A DNA stretch of 64,000 bases from JAHEJA01 sp965656445 (GCA_965656445.1 CBFHKO010000009.1:1-64000), one strand, 5' to 3'. Shown: positions 1-9,342, numbered from the stretch's first letter. The notes: a model not told the origin generated them from the sequence alone. Translations and numbers: made by a program.

Positions 1-352
1 CTCTCTGAAACTCCCGAAAACCTTCCCGCCGAAGCGGCACAATTCCCAGTAACCTGCACCTCTTCAGTGCCGGTAGACGCGCTTCTAATACCACCTTCAA
101 ATACCCGCAACCCCTTTTTCGTAAAAATGTTACATAAGTTCGAAAAAAAACGTGTTTTTTGAAAAAAGCCATATTTATATAGGGTTAGCGTCTTTGATAA
201 GATTTCCCATGATCCAGTGCAAACAAGAGGCGCACCTGCGCCATACCTTATAATTCAGCAAATTCCGCTTTGAGATTGTGTGAATCGGGCAATAACACTG
301 CTTAGAGGGTTAAAATCGCACCAACCGACCTAGAATCGCAAAGGGCGACTCG
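1..352. other. Non-coding left edge
   Basis: I see no supportable gene here. The stretch is AT-rich in its middle (A and T runs around 120-180) and lies downstream of the molybdenum hydroxylase operon, so it probably holds that operon's 3' end. No clear GC-rich hairpin followed by a T run stands out. Confidence 0.5.
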
Positions 353-601
353 TTAGCCGCCCTTCATTTGTTGAATTAGATAGATTTCGTTGTCTTCACT
401 TATCTCTCTTGATCGTTTGATTGGCGAGACATCTCCATCAATCACCACCGACACCCCTGCTTGGAGTATCGGCTCTAAAGATGGATGTTCCAACAATAGC
501 CCATCCATCATTTGACCAACCGTTTTGGCCTCTAGGGAAATGACCAAGGCACCATCGGTAAAGCGCCTTAGCCCCGACCATAGATGCAGCCTAACTGTCA
601 T
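353..601 (-). CDS. MoaD/ThiS-family small sulfur-carrier-like protein
   Basis: An 82-residue protein of the size and pattern of beta-grasp ubiquitin-like MoaD/ThiS proteins. It ends in Gly-Gly, the residues that in the family are adenylated and thiocarboxylated to carry sulfur. The ATG at 601 is preferred because AAGG lies 7 bases upstream; a GTG at 607 is also in frame. It overlaps the end of the large molybdenum hydroxylase subunit by 11 bases and is the last gene of that four-gene operon. Inference: a dedicated sulfur donor for pterin dithiolene formation or for the sulfido ligand of this enzyme. No partner activating enzyme (MoeB) is seen in the window. The family call is fair, the role is a guess. 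Confidence 0.7.
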   Translation of the reverse strand: MTVRLHLWSGLRRFTDGALVISLEAKTVGQMMDGLLLEHPSLEPILQAGVSVVIDGDVSPIKRSREISEDNEIYLIQQMKGG

Positions 602-2837
602 TGCCACCTTGTAGGGCTTCCATAATCTTAACTGGCGTAATTGGCAGGCTATAGAACCGCTTGCCCGTCGCAGCCGCCACAGCGCTGGCTATTGCAGGCA
701 ATGGGGGTGCAATACCTGTTTCACCAACCCCCCGTACGCCATAGGGGTGCCCAGGGTTGGGCACCTCGACAATAACCGTATCAATCAATGGCAAGTCTGA
801 GGCAACAGGAACCCGGTAATCCAAGAAGACAGGGTTTTGCAGACGGCCCATGTCATCATAGACATATTCCTCATTCAAGGCCCACCCGATCCCTTGGACT
901 GCGCCACCTTGATATTGACCTTCTACATAGGCTGGGTGGATCGCACGCCCCGCATCTTGGACAACAACATAACGGAGGATTTTGGTGTATCCAGTCTCAG
1001 GGTCCACCTCGACATCTACGACATGTGTGCCAAAGCTCGCGCCGACGCCTTCTGGCACTGTTTCGCAGTGACCCGCGATTGGTCCGCCTGTGCTGCTCAT
1101 TTTGCCGGCAATCTCTGCAATGCTCTTGGGTGGAAATTTACCCGCATTCGGACCAGCAGGCTGTGCCGCGCCATCAACCCAATCGACAGCCTCGGGATCA
1201 ATGTCCCATTCTTCGGCCACGCGCTTGCACATCTCTTTGATGATTGCTTGGACCGCTTCGACAGTTGCCTTGCCGCTTGCAAAAGTTGCGCGGCTTCCGT
1301 GAGTTGGTTCATTTACACCCAAAGCGCCCGTTTCAACAATATTCACCCGAACGCTTTCGTAAGGGATGCCAATCGTTTCAGCGGCCATCAAAGCGATGGA
1401 GGCGCGGCTTCCGCCAATATCGGGGGTTCCAACTGAGACTTGTAATGTACCGTCCTCAGACAATGCCGCAGAAACAGATGTGTCTCCTCCGTGGTTAAAC
1501 CAATACCCTGTTGCAATACCCCGCCCTTGGTTTGGACCAAGTGGATGTTGCAAATTTGGATGCGCTTTGGCCGCCTCTAAAGTTTCGACCAAACCGATGC
1601 TGCCAAATTTTGGACCATAGCTTGATTTTGATCCTTCTACAGAAGCATTTTTCAAACGGACCTCAATTGGATCAAGGCCAAGTTCAGCGCACATTTCATC
1701 CACGAGGCTTTCAACTGCAAAGGCCCCCATTGGCGCACCAGGCGCGCGGTAAGCGGCACATTTCGGACGGTTGGCAATGACATCGTAGCCTTCGTGTTGA
1801 AGGGCGGGGATCTGATAGCTGGCAAAACCACAGTAGAGAGCAAAGTCCACAGGCGATCCGGGGAAGGCACCACCCTGCATACGGAAGGTGGCCTTACCTG
1901 CAGTGATCATACCATCCTTGGTCATCCCTAGCTTCACATCCATCGAGGCCGAGGCTGTTGGACCTGTTGCCCGCAACACTTCGGAACGACTCATGACGAT
2001 TTTGACAGGACGCCCCCCTGCTTTGCGGCTGAGCGCCAAAGACAAAGGTTCCATAAAGATAGTCGTCTTGCCACCAAAGCCGCCGCCAATCTCAGATGGT
2101 GTCACACGAAGCTGCGCCCCTTCAAGACCAAGCACCGCTGCACACATTTGACGGATGTGCCAGTGACCTTGGGTACAGACCCACATTTCGCCTTTGCCAT
2201 CTTCGCCTAACTGCCCGAGACAGGCATGAGGTTCGATATAGCCTTGGTGTGCGGCTTCTGTTTTATAGGTGCGCTCAAGGACGAGATCCGCTTTGGCAAA
2301 GCCGTCTTCAATGTCGCCATGTCCAAATTCAATGTATTTCGCTACATTGGGATGCAGGCCCTCTGGAACGCTGGCATCTGCGACGCCTTGGCGAATGATT
2401 GGGGCATCTGCTGCCATTGCTTTGTCGACATCTGTGACATGAGGCAAAATTTCATATTCGACTTCAATCAGCTTGGCCGCATCTTTCGCCAAAAGCGCGC
2501 TTGTCGCGGCAACTGCTGCAACTGCGTGACCATCGTAAAGGGCCACGTCCCCCGCCATTGTGTTTTCTTGCAGGTTCCATTCCTCACCGGTTAGCCCAGT
2601 TGGAAAATCGTCGCGCGTGACAACGGCTTTGACACCATCAAGCGCCAAGGCCTTGGACGCATCAATTTTGATGATTTTAGCGTGCGCATGTGGCGATCGT
2701 ACAACGGCGGCATGCAACATATTCGCCGCTGATATATCTGCGCCATAGCGCGCGCGGCCTGTGACCTTGTCTAACCCATCGGGACGGTTCGGACGTGTCC
2801 CGATCAAGCGGAATTCGTTTAAGTTATCTTTTGCCAT
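591..2837 (-). CDS. Xanthine dehydrogenase-family molybdopterin-binding subunit
   Basis: Large (748 aa) catalytic subunit of a three-subunit molybdenum hydroxylase, which hydroxylates a heterocycle, aldehyde or related substrate with water as oxygen source. Visible family marks are the GGGFGGK motif in the first molybdenum-binding domain, an AYRAPGAP loop (not the CODH-type Cys active-site loop), and GVGETGIAPPLPAI near the C-terminus, holding the glutamate expected to act as base. N-terminal RPDGLDKVTGRARYGAD is typical of these subunits. Its ATG overlaps the stop of the upstream 2Fe-2S subunit by one base. The substrate cannot be read from sequence; nicotinate-, isoquinoline- or 4-hydroxybenzoyl-CoA-type relatives are all possible. 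Confidence 0.9.
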   Translation of the reverse strand: MAKDNLNEFRLIGTRPNRPDGLDKVTGRARYGADISAANMLHAAVVRSPHAHAKIIKIDASKALALDGVKAVVTRDDFPTGLTGEEWNLQENTMAGDVALYDGHAVAAVAATSALLAKDAAKLIEVEYEILPHVTDVDKAMAADAPIIRQGVADASVPEGLHPNVAKYIEFGHGDIEDGFAKADLVLERTYKTEAAHQGYIEPHACLGQLGEDGKGEMWVCTQGHWHIRQMCAAVLGLEGAQLRVTPSEIGGGFGGKTTIFMEPLSLALSRKAGGRPVKIVMSRSEVLRATGPTASASMDVKLGMTKDGMITAGKATFRMQGGAFPGSPVDFALYCGFASYQIPALQHEGYDVIANRPKCAAYRAPGAPMGAFAVESLVDEMCAELGLDPIEVRLKNASVEGSKSSYGPKFGSIGLVETLEAAKAHPNLQHPLGPNQGRGIATGYWFNHGGDTSVSAALSEDGTLQVSVGTPDIGGSRASIALMAAETIGIPYESVRVNIVETGALGVNEPTHGSRATFASGKATVEAVQAIIKEMCKRVAEEWDIDPEAVDWVDGAAQPAGPNAGKFPPKSIAEIAGKMSSTGGPIAGHCETVPEGVGASFGTHVVDVEVDPETGYTKILRYVVVQDAGRAIHPAYVEGQYQGGAVQGIGWALNEEYVYDDMGRLQNPVFLDYRVPVASDLPLIDTVIVEVPNPGHPYGVRGVGETGIAPPLPAIASAVAAATGKRFYSLPITPVKIMEALQGGNDS

Positions 2838-3316
2838 TACGCTGCTCCTCGCATCTCTGCAGCTGCATCCATTACAGCACGAATGATCTTGTCATACCCT
2901 GTGCACCGACAGAGGTTGCCCGCCAGCCAATAGCGAACTTCGGTTTCTGTTGGGTCTGGGTTCTTTTCTAAAAGCGATTTGGCCGCGACCAAAATGCCCG
3001 GCGTACAATAGCCGCATTGCAGGGCCGCGTGTTCAATAAATTTGCGTTGCAACGGATGGAGGTCGCCACCTTGAGACATATTTTCAATCGTCTCAATTTT
3101 TGATCCCTGCGCTTCGACACCTAAGACAAGGCAGGAACACACCAATGTGCCATCCATTGTCACGGAACAGGCACCACAATCGCCTGTGCCACAGCCTTCT
3201 TTGGTGCCCGTCAAATCCAAATGATCGCGCAAGCAATCCAAAAGCGTTTCACGCGGATCTGTTAGGAACTCAACCGTCTCTCCGTTAACAGAGGTGGTAA
3301 CGTGCATCTTGCTCAT
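2837..3316 (-). CDS. [2Fe-2S]-binding subunit of molybdenum hydroxylase
   Basis: Small electron-transfer subunit (159 aa) with two [2Fe-2S] clusters. The plant-ferredoxin-type cluster is ligated by Cys42, Cys47, Cys50 and Cys62; the C-terminal helical cluster by Cys101, Cys104, Cys136 and Cys138 (CGYCTPG and LCRCTGY motifs). It passes electrons from the molybdenum centre to the FAD subunit. An AAGGAG site lies 9 bases before the ATG at 3316. Its start overlaps the stop of the FAD subunit gene by 4 bases, so the operon order is FAD, Fe-S, Mo, MoaD-like. Confidence 0.93.
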   Translation of the reverse strand: MSKMHVTTSVNGETVEFLTDPRETLLDCLRDHLDLTGTKEGCGTGDCGACSVTMDGTLVCSCLVLGVEAQGSKIETIENMSQGGDLHPLQRKFIEHAALQCGYCTPGILVAAKSLLEKNPDPTETEVRYWLAGNLCRCTGYDKIIRAVMDAAAEMRGAA

Positions 3317-4179
3317 AGGTCTTCTCCTTTGGCACGTGCCAATGCAATTTTTGCCGCGCGACAGGCCAAGACACCTGCGACATGTGTTCTAAACTCTTTC
3401 GTTCCGCGTTTATCGCTAATTGGATTACATGCGGCTCTTGCTGCCGCCGCCAATCCGTCCAAGGCCGCGTCATCGAGTGAGGTGCCAATAATTGCGTCGG
3501 CGGCCTCTTGCACATTGACAACAGTGGGCGCCACTGCCCCCAATACAACGCGCGCGGAGGTTATGGTGTCACCGTCGAGTGTCAGGTTCACCGCACATCC
3601 CACGACCGCGATGTCCATTTCCGTGCGCGGAATAAAGCGAAGGTAACAATCCCCACCCTGTTCCCCACGAGGTGGCAATTCAATCGCAGTGATCATTTCA
3701 CCTGCCGCCAATGTCGTCTTACCCGGACCTGCGGGGATATCCTCAACGGCAACGGTTCGCTCGCCATTTGGTCCCAAGACCCGCACAGAGGCATTCGCAG
3801 CGACCAACCCAGGAACACTATCCGCCGCAGGAGAGCCGTTGCATAGATTGCCAACCAAAGTGGCCCGTCCTTGCACTTGGGTAGAGCCAACCAATTCCAT
3901 TCCCTCAACGACGCCCGGCCAATCCGCCACAAGATCCGCATTAGCGCCTAACTCAGCACCTGAGACAGCAATCCCAATCACCCAGCTTCCATCGTCCCTA
4001 CGTACAGAGTCACGCACACCAGGAATGTTTTTCACATCAATCATGACATCAGGTGTCACCATCCCTGCGCGCATTTGCACCAAGACGTCTGTGCCCCCCG
4101 CCAAGAACCGTGTGGTTCCTGAGGCATTCTGAGCCAACTGAATGGCAGCATCAAAACTAGTCGGAGAATGATAGTGCAT
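3313..4179 (-). CDS. FAD-binding subunit of molybdenum hydroxylase (CoxM/CutM-like)
   Basis: First gene of the operon, 288 aa. Two FAD-binding motifs of the family are visible: AGGTDVLVQMRAG near residue 27 and TLVGNLCNGSPAADSVP near residue 106, followed by the CO-dehydrogenase flavoprotein C-terminal domain. It would pass electrons from the Fe-S subunit to the final acceptor. The 225 bases upstream (4180-4404) must hold the operon promoter; I see no clear operator there. Confidence 0.93.
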   Translation of the reverse strand: MHYHSPTSFDAAIQLAQNASGTTRFLAGGTDVLVQMRAGMVTPDVMIDVKNIPGVRDSVRRDDGSWVIGIAVSGAELGANADLVADWPGVVEGMELVGSTQVQGRATLVGNLCNGSPAADSVPGLVAANASVRVLGPNGERTVAVEDIPAGPGKTTLAAGEMITAIELPPRGEQGGDCYLRFIPRTEMDIAVVGCAVNLTLDGDTITSARVVLGAVAPTVVNVQEAADAIIGTSLDDAALDGLAAAARAACNPISDKRGTKEFRTHVAGVLACRAAKIALARAKGEDL

Positions 4180-4404
4180 TTGAGGTCCTCACTTCATCAA
4201 ATCGAGATCAACAACGTTCGATTGTTTCGTCAAACTTAATAGCAATTATTCAATGCCACAAGGATAGTCCAACAACGTCAAAGATGACATGGAACCGACA
4301 CAGAGGAATAGAATTGACCTTAATCGAAGAACGATCTGTTAAAATCACCATAGCCAAAGCACGCCATTTGAAAAGTGGAAACCTGACGGAACTTCCATTA
4401 AACC

Positions 4405-5790
4405 TTATGCGGGGTCGTTTTCTTTGAGCTCATCAAAAAACGAAATCACTTCATCCACGACAAAGACCATTGTCCCAAGCAGGCCCGCCAAAAAGGTTTC
4501 AAGCGTTTTTGCATTCAGCTTTTTGTCCAAATCCCGCAGCATCTGCTGCAATACACGGATAACATCTAACGGAAGGCCCATTCGTGAAAACAAGGTGGCT
4601 TGTTGTTCGGGGGACAAAGATTTGATCGACTGAGCCAATTGCATCAGCGGCACTGGAATGGAGGCAGACCGTTTCGTGTCACGTTCAACAGCTGTCGGCC
4701 ATCCCGGGATCATGGCCGCATAAAGTGCGACAAGGGATGACATATCCTTCAGGGGCTGCGGAATCGCCGCGGTTTGGATCGCTTGCAAAGTCGCGGGTTG
4801 CGCAACGGCGAGCTCAACAAGACTTTCCGGAAAGGCGGTCGTTGCCAGTGTCGGTGCTTGCGGTGACATCTTAAGGAGGGAGGCACTCGGATCAAAGCGC
4901 GACAGAACCGTTGGGATTTGCGATAGGGTCGCCCCATTTTGAGCCAAGGCCCTTGCCAAAGGTTCGGATTGGCTGGGCGCGGATGACGTCACCGGAGCAG
5001 GATTTTGCACAGGGGTGCCAGAATTGGATGGAAGGCGCGCCGCAACGGGTGCAAGCTGAGGGTCAGGGTTGCGCGTTTTGACAATGTCTTGCGGCAATGG
5101 CCCCGTTTGCTTGCTGATCTCTTGCTTGAGAGTGCCCGATAAAATTTGGGCAACCATGAGTTTCACAAATTCAGTCTGCGTCAACACACCTTGACGAAGC
5201 TGAGACACCAGCTGCGTCAAAACAGGATCAGCAGGCTTGGCAGCAATCGTGGCATGATCAACAACAGGTTTCATCGCCATTGGCAAAGACGGCAGCGTCC
5301 CATTTGCACTTGGCATAAGTGCACGGGCGACAGTCTCTGGTCGTGGCAAGGATGCAAGGGTGATCGCACGCACGGGAACCGGAACGTCAGAGCCCCCCTG
5401 TCCCAACGGCGCAGGAGATGGCCGCATTGGGTTATTCGTGCGAGCTGGCTCAGTCGGCTGAAGTGGTCTGTCAATTTTTGCCTGCCCTGTCGGCGACGGC
5501 AATACAGGAGTTTGAGGTGTCGTCACGGATGTGGCTGGTCGCACAGTATTAGACATGGTTTTCACTGTATGTAACGTGGTCTGCGCCACCCTGTCTTGGG
5601 TTTGGGCCACAATATGCGGAGCGGCTTGTTTTTGAGGGGCGGCTTGTTGAGGAATAGGAGTGTGTCCATTTGGCGCTGGCTTGATCTGAGGCATGCTCAA
5701 GAGAGTGGCATCCACTGTGGACAAAGCCTGTGCCACTTGAACCTGCGCTACACTGCGCAAGACATTATATATGGACACGCTTTGCATCAC
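4405..5790 (-). CDS. Pro/Ala/Gln-rich protein with a C-terminal hydrophobic segment; function unknown
   Basis: A 461-residue protein I do not recognise. The first ~200 residues are rich in Pro, Gln, Ala and Thr and look disordered. The C-terminal ~120 residues look helical and end with one strongly hydrophobic segment (about residues 433-452) followed by an acidic tail. No classical signal peptide is seen. The start overlaps the stop of the upstream TPR gene by 4 bases, so the two are translationally coupled. Because that TPR protein resembles class II type III secretion chaperones, whose clients carry hydrophobic segments, this could be the client; a FliK-like or otherwise secreted protein is an alternative. 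Function is unproven. Confidence 0.6.
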   Translation of the reverse strand: MMQSVSIYNVLRSVAQVQVAQALSTVDATLLSMPQIKPAPNGHTPIPQQAAPQKQAAPHIVAQTQDRVAQTTLHTVKTMSNTVRPATSVTTPQTPVLPSPTGQAKIDRPLQPTEPARTNNPMRPSPAPLGQGGSDVPVPVRAITLASLPRPETVARALMPSANGTLPSLPMAMKPVVDHATIAAKPADPVLTQLVSQLRQGVLTQTEFVKLMVAQILSGTLKQEISKQTGPLPQDIVKTRNPDPQLAPVAARLPSNSGTPVQNPAPVTSSAPSQSEPLARALAQNGATLSQIPTVLSRFDPSASLLKMSPQAPTLATTAFPESLVELAVAQPATLQAIQTAAIPQPLKDMSSLVALYAAMIPGWPTAVERDTKRSASIPVPLMQLAQSIKSLSPEQQATLFSRMGLPLDVIRVLQQMLRDLDKKLNAKTLETFLAGLLGTMVFVVDEVISFFDELKENDPA

Positions 5791-6200
5791 GCACTGACAT
5801 TCGTCACGCGCGACTGAAGAAAATCAACCAACTGCGCCATTTCAAGATGACCTGCCACTGGCTTACCCTTGTCTTGGAGGGCTAGAAAGTCTTGGGCTTC
5901 GGCATAAGCACCTGCCCAGTCTCGCTGAGCACAGGCCAATTCGCATCGATGAAACATCACTGTGCTATCTGTCGGTGCTAATGTGCGCGCCGTATCAAAG
6001 GCAACTTGCGCGGCGTCTAGTTTTCCTTGGACCCGCAAACAAATTCCGTAGCCAACCCAAGCGTCCTGCCATTCGGGCTCCAAATACGTGAGCGATTGAA
6101 ACATGAGCTCGGCTTGATCGACAATGCCGCGATCAAACAAATCAAACGCCATCTCATAAATGTCCAAGGCGACGTCTGCGGTATTTTCAGTTTCGTTCAT
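5787..6200 (-). CDS. TPR protein resembling LcrH/SycD-type type III secretion chaperones
   Basis: 137 residues forming about three tetratricopeptide repeats (from ~residue 10 to 115). The pattern of helix A (ALDIYEMAFDLFDRG), then A-E-x-MFQSL, GYGICLRVQGKLDAA and FHRCELACAQRDWAGA follows the layout of the SycD/LcrH/IpgC family, which binds hydrophobic translocators before secretion. The ATG at 6200 has GAGG 7 bases upstream and is preferred over a TTG at 6212. It heads a two-gene unit with the 461-aa protein, and divergently faces cysD. No secretion apparatus gene lies in the window, so a general TPR scaffold remains possible. Confidence 0.65.
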   Translation of the reverse strand: MNETENTADVALDIYEMAFDLFDRGIVDQAELMFQSLTYLEPEWQDAWVGYGICLRVQGKLDAAQVAFDTARTLAPTDSTVMFHRCELACAQRDWAGAYAEAQDFLALQDKGKPVAGHLEMAQLVDFLQSRVTNVSA

Positions 6201-6381
6201 TTCAAACCTCAATGCTTCCCACTCTGGTATAAAACGGCAAAACTACGACGAACGTTAGGAACCTCCCGCTTAAACCCCGGTACTTTAGAAACATGACGGC
6301 ACTGTCTCAGCAGCAAATGCAGTGTTTTTCTGCGGGTCCAGGCACGCCTAGAAATTATTTACTAATTTGACACAATCTCAC

Positions 6382-6398
6382 ACAAATTCAGAATTTGT
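6382..6398. promoter_or_regulatory. 17-bp perfect palindrome upstream of cysD
   Basis: ACAAATTC-A-GAATTTGT, an 8-1-8 palindrome lying 56 bases before the first cysD start and between the divergent TPR gene and cysD. It has the size of a dimeric repressor or activator site. The cognate factor is unknown. Confidence 0.45.
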
Positions 6399-6453
6399 CC
6401 GTGATCTTGCCACAATTCATGGATAGAACCGCTGGCAAGAGTGGATTATTTCC

Positions 6454-7392
6454 ATGCGTATGGGCACGAGTTCAAAAGATTTGATGATGAACAAAAAGCA
6501 ATTAACACACTTGGAACGATTAGAAGCTGAAAGCATTCACATCATGCGTGAAGTCGCTGCAGAAGCTGAAAATCCAGTGATGCTGTATTCCGTTGGGAAA
6601 GACAGCGCCGTGATGCTCCATTTGGCCAAAAAGGCGTTTTATCCATCTCCTCCTCCGTTCCCATTGCTTCATGTTGACACAACATGGAAATTCAAAGCCA
6701 TGTACGCCCTGCGCGAAAAGGCTGCCAAAGATGCGGGCATGGAACTTTTGGTTCATCAAAACCCAGAAGCCAAAAAAAAAGGCATCAATCCCTTTGATCA
6801 CGGATCAATGCATACAGATATGTGGAAAACCGAAGGGCTAAAGCAAGCCTTGGATCACTATGGGTTTGACGCCGCTTTCGGTGGTGCGCGTCGTGACGAA
6901 GAGAAAAGCCGTGCCAAAGAACGCGTCTTTAGTTTCCGCACAGCGGCACACCGTTGGGATCCAAAACAACAGCGCCCTGAATTATGGAACGTCTATAATG
7001 CGCGCAAAACCAAAGGCGAAAGCATGCGGGTGTTCCCATTGTCCAACTGGACAGAATTGGACATCTGGCAATATATCCACCTCGAGGGCATCGAAATTGT
7101 CCCTCTCTATTTCTCGGCCCCCCGCCCAACTGTGGAACGCGATGGCATGTTATTGATGGTGGATGATGACCGCTTTCCTCTGAAAGACGGCGAAGAGCCC
7201 GTTATGCGATCCGTTCGGTTCCGCACCTTAGGTTGCTATCCGTTAACGGGGGCCGTTGAGTCTGAGGCAAAAACGCTTCCTGAAGTTATCCAAGAAATGT
7301 TGTTAACCACGACATCTGAGCGCCAAGGCCGTGCGATTGACCACGACCAAGCCGCATCGATGGAGTTAAAGAAACAACAGGGCTACTTCTAA
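6454..7392 (+). CDS. cysD: Sulfate adenylyltransferase small subunit CysD
   Basis: PAPS-reductase-like N-type ATP pyrophosphatase subunit of ATP sulfurylase, which forms adenosine 5'-phosphosulfate from sulfate and ATP together with CysN. The family core is easy to see: VMLYSVGKDSAVMLHLA (PP-loop), GGARRDEEKSRAKER, and the conserved end SMELKKQQGYF. Length (312 aa, or ~301 from the ATG at 6487) matches the ~302-residue E. coli protein; the start could be 6454, 6484 or 6487, the last giving MNKKQLTHLERLE as in homologues. It is followed 14 bases later by cysNC in one operon. Confidence 0.96.
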   Translation: MRMGTSSKDLMMNKKQLTHLERLEAESIHIMREVAAEAENPVMLYSVGKDSAVMLHLAKKAFYPSPPPFPLLHVDTTWKFKAMYALREKAAKDAGMELLVHQNPEAKKKGINPFDHGSMHTDMWKTEGLKQALDHYGFDAAFGGARRDEEKSRAKERVFSFRTAAHRWDPKQQRPELWNVYNARKTKGESMRVFPLSNWTELDIWQYIHLEGIEIVPLYFSAPRPTVERDGMLLMVDDDRFPLKDGEEPVMRSVRFRTLGCYPLTGAVESEAKTLPEVIQEMLLTTTSERQGRAIDHDQAASMELKKQQGYF

Positions 7393-7406
7393 GGAGGCGC
7401 GAACCA

Positions 7407-9308
7407 ATGACAGATCAAATCTATAAAACAGACGCTCTTATCGCCGAAGATATCGACGCCTATTTAGAAGCACACCAAAACAAAAGCCTATTGCGCTTTA
7501 TCACATGCGGCTCCGTTGATGACGGGAAATCCACGCTCATTGGGCGGTTGCTCTATGACAGCAAGATGATTTTCGAAGATCAGCTGGCCCAACTAGAAGC
7601 CGACAGTAAAAAGGTTGGGACCCAAGGTCAGGACATCGACTTTGCGCTTTTGGTTGATGGCCTTGCCGCAGAGCGCGAACAAGGTATCACAATCGATGTC
7701 GCCTATCGTTTCTTTGCCACTGAAAAACGTAAGTTCATCGTGGCTGATACACCAGGTCACGAACAATATACCCGTAACATGGTCACAGGGGCGTCAACGG
7801 CCGACCTTGCGGTCATCTTGATTGATGCACGCAAAGGCGTGTTAACGCAGACCCGTCGTCATAGTTATTTGGCAAACTTGATTGGCATCAAAAACATCGT
7901 CTTGGCAGTGAACAAAATGGATTTGGTCGACTACGATCAAGGCACATTTGACAGCATCGTCCAAGATTACACATCCTTTGCCAAAGAGATTGGTATCACT
8001 GATTTTGTCGCCATCCCGATTTCAGGCTTCAAAGGGGACAACATCACGGGTCCAAGCGAGAACACCACTTGGTATTCTGGTCCAAGCTTGATGAACCACT
8101 TGGAAACGGTCGAGCTGAACCAAAACGCGGATCAGGAACAATCCTTCCGCATGCCTGTTCAATGGGTCAACCGTCCCAACCTTGATTTCCGTGGATTTGC
8201 GGGCAAGATCGCCGCCGGTGTCGTCAAACCAGGTGACGAAGTGCGCATTTTACCATCAGGCAAAACATCCCACATTGACCGCATCGTCACCTTTGATGGT
8301 GACAAAGACGCGGCATTTGCAGGGGAATCGGTCACGCTCACGCTCAAGGACGAAGTGGACTGCTCTCGTGGTCAAATCATCGCCGATGCCAAAGCACCCT
8401 TAGAAGTGGCCGATCAATTTGAATCGACCATCGTCTGGATGGACGAAGAGGAAATGATCCCCGGCCGCGCTTACGTTTTGAAAATGGGCGCGCAGACAGT
8501 TTCCGCAACGGTTTCACAACCAAAATACCAAGTGAACGTAAACACACTTGAACAAACGGCCGCGAAAACATTGGACCTAAATGCGATTGGGATTGCCAAT
8601 ATCACGACGGATCGCAGCATTCCCTTTGCCCCCTACACGGAAAACCGCGAATTGGGTGGCTTTATTTTGGTCGACAAAATGACCAATGCCACAGTCGCCG
8701 CAGGGATGATCAACTTTGCCCTGCGCCGCTCTCAAAACATCCACTGGCAAGCCACGGACATTGGCCGCGAAAGCCATTCTGCGATGAAAAACCAAAAGCC
8801 TGCGGTTCTTTGGATGACAGGTCTGTCGGGATCAGGTAAATCCACAATCGCCAATATCGTTGAAAAGAAATTGGCGCGCATGAACCGCCACACCTTCTTG
8901 TTGGATGGTGATAACGTGCGGCATGGCTTGAACAAAGACCTCGGGTTTACCGATGCCGACCGCGTTGAAAACATTCGTCGCGTTGGCGAAGTGGCCAAAT
9001 TGATGACCGACGCAGGCTTAATCGTGATTACGGCCTTTATTTCGCCATTCCGTTCAGAGCGCGAAATGGTGCGATCCATGATGCAGCCAGGTGAATTTGT
9101 CGAAGTCTTTGTTGATACGCCATTGGCCGAAGCAGAAAAGCGCGATGTCAAAGGGCTCTATGCCAAGGCGCGCGCGGGTGAGTTGAAAAACTTTACTGGT
9201 ATCGATAGCCCCTATGAGGCACCAGATGCCCCAGAAATTCGCATTGATACCACAGCAATGACCCCCGATGAGGCCGCCAATCTCATCATCGCGAAACTCA
9301 TTCCATAA
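7407..9308 (+). CDS. cysNC: Bifunctional sulfate adenylyltransferase large subunit / APS kinase CysN/CysC (NodQ-type)
   Basis: 633-residue fusion. The N-terminal EF-Tu-like GTPase has the P-loop GSVDDGKST (residues 35-43), DTPGHE and NKMD motifs and drives APS synthesis by CysD. The C-terminal ~190 residues are an APS kinase with its own P-loop GLSGSGKST, giving PAPS. This fused form is common in alphaproteobacteria. AAGGAGG lies upstream of the ATG. The operon closes with a strong hairpin at 9315-9342. Products feed assimilatory sulfur metabolism or sulfation. Confidence 0.96.
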   Translation: MTDQIYKTDALIAEDIDAYLEAHQNKSLLRFITCGSVDDGKSTLIGRLLYDSKMIFEDQLAQLEADSKKVGTQGQDIDFALLVDGLAAEREQGITIDVAYRFFATEKRKFIVADTPGHEQYTRNMVTGASTADLAVILIDARKGVLTQTRRHSYLANLIGIKNIVLAVNKMDLVDYDQGTFDSIVQDYTSFAKEIGITDFVAIPISGFKGDNITGPSENTTWYSGPSLMNHLETVELNQNADQEQSFRMPVQWVNRPNLDFRGFAGKIAAGVVKPGDEVRILPSGKTSHIDRIVTFDGDKDAAFAGESVTLTLKDEVDCSRGQIIADAKAPLEVADQFESTIVWMDEEEMIPGRAYVLKMGAQTVSATVSQPKYQVNVNTLEQTAAKTLDLNAIGIANITTDRSIPFAPYTENRELGGFILVDKMTNATVAAGMINFALRRSQNIHWQATDIGRESHSAMKNQKPAVLWMTGLSGSGKSTIANIVEKKLARMNRHTFLLDGDNVRHGLNKDLGFTDADRVENIRRVGEVAKLMTDAGLIVITAFISPFRSEREMVRSMMQPGEFVEVFVDTPLAEAEKRDVKGLYAKARAGELKNFTGIDSPYEAPDAPEIRIDTTAMTPDEAANLIIAKLIP

Positions 9309-9314
9309 CACTCC

Positions 9315-9342
9315 AAAGGCCACGTCATTCGATGTGGCCTTT
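9315..9342. terminator. Bidirectional terminator after cysNC
   Basis: 12-bp stem (AAAGGCCACGTC / GATGTGGCCTTT, one G-T pair) with an ATTC loop, followed by a T run. It lies 6 bases after the cysNC stop and overlaps the last codons of the convergent lysR gene. Confidence 0.85.
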
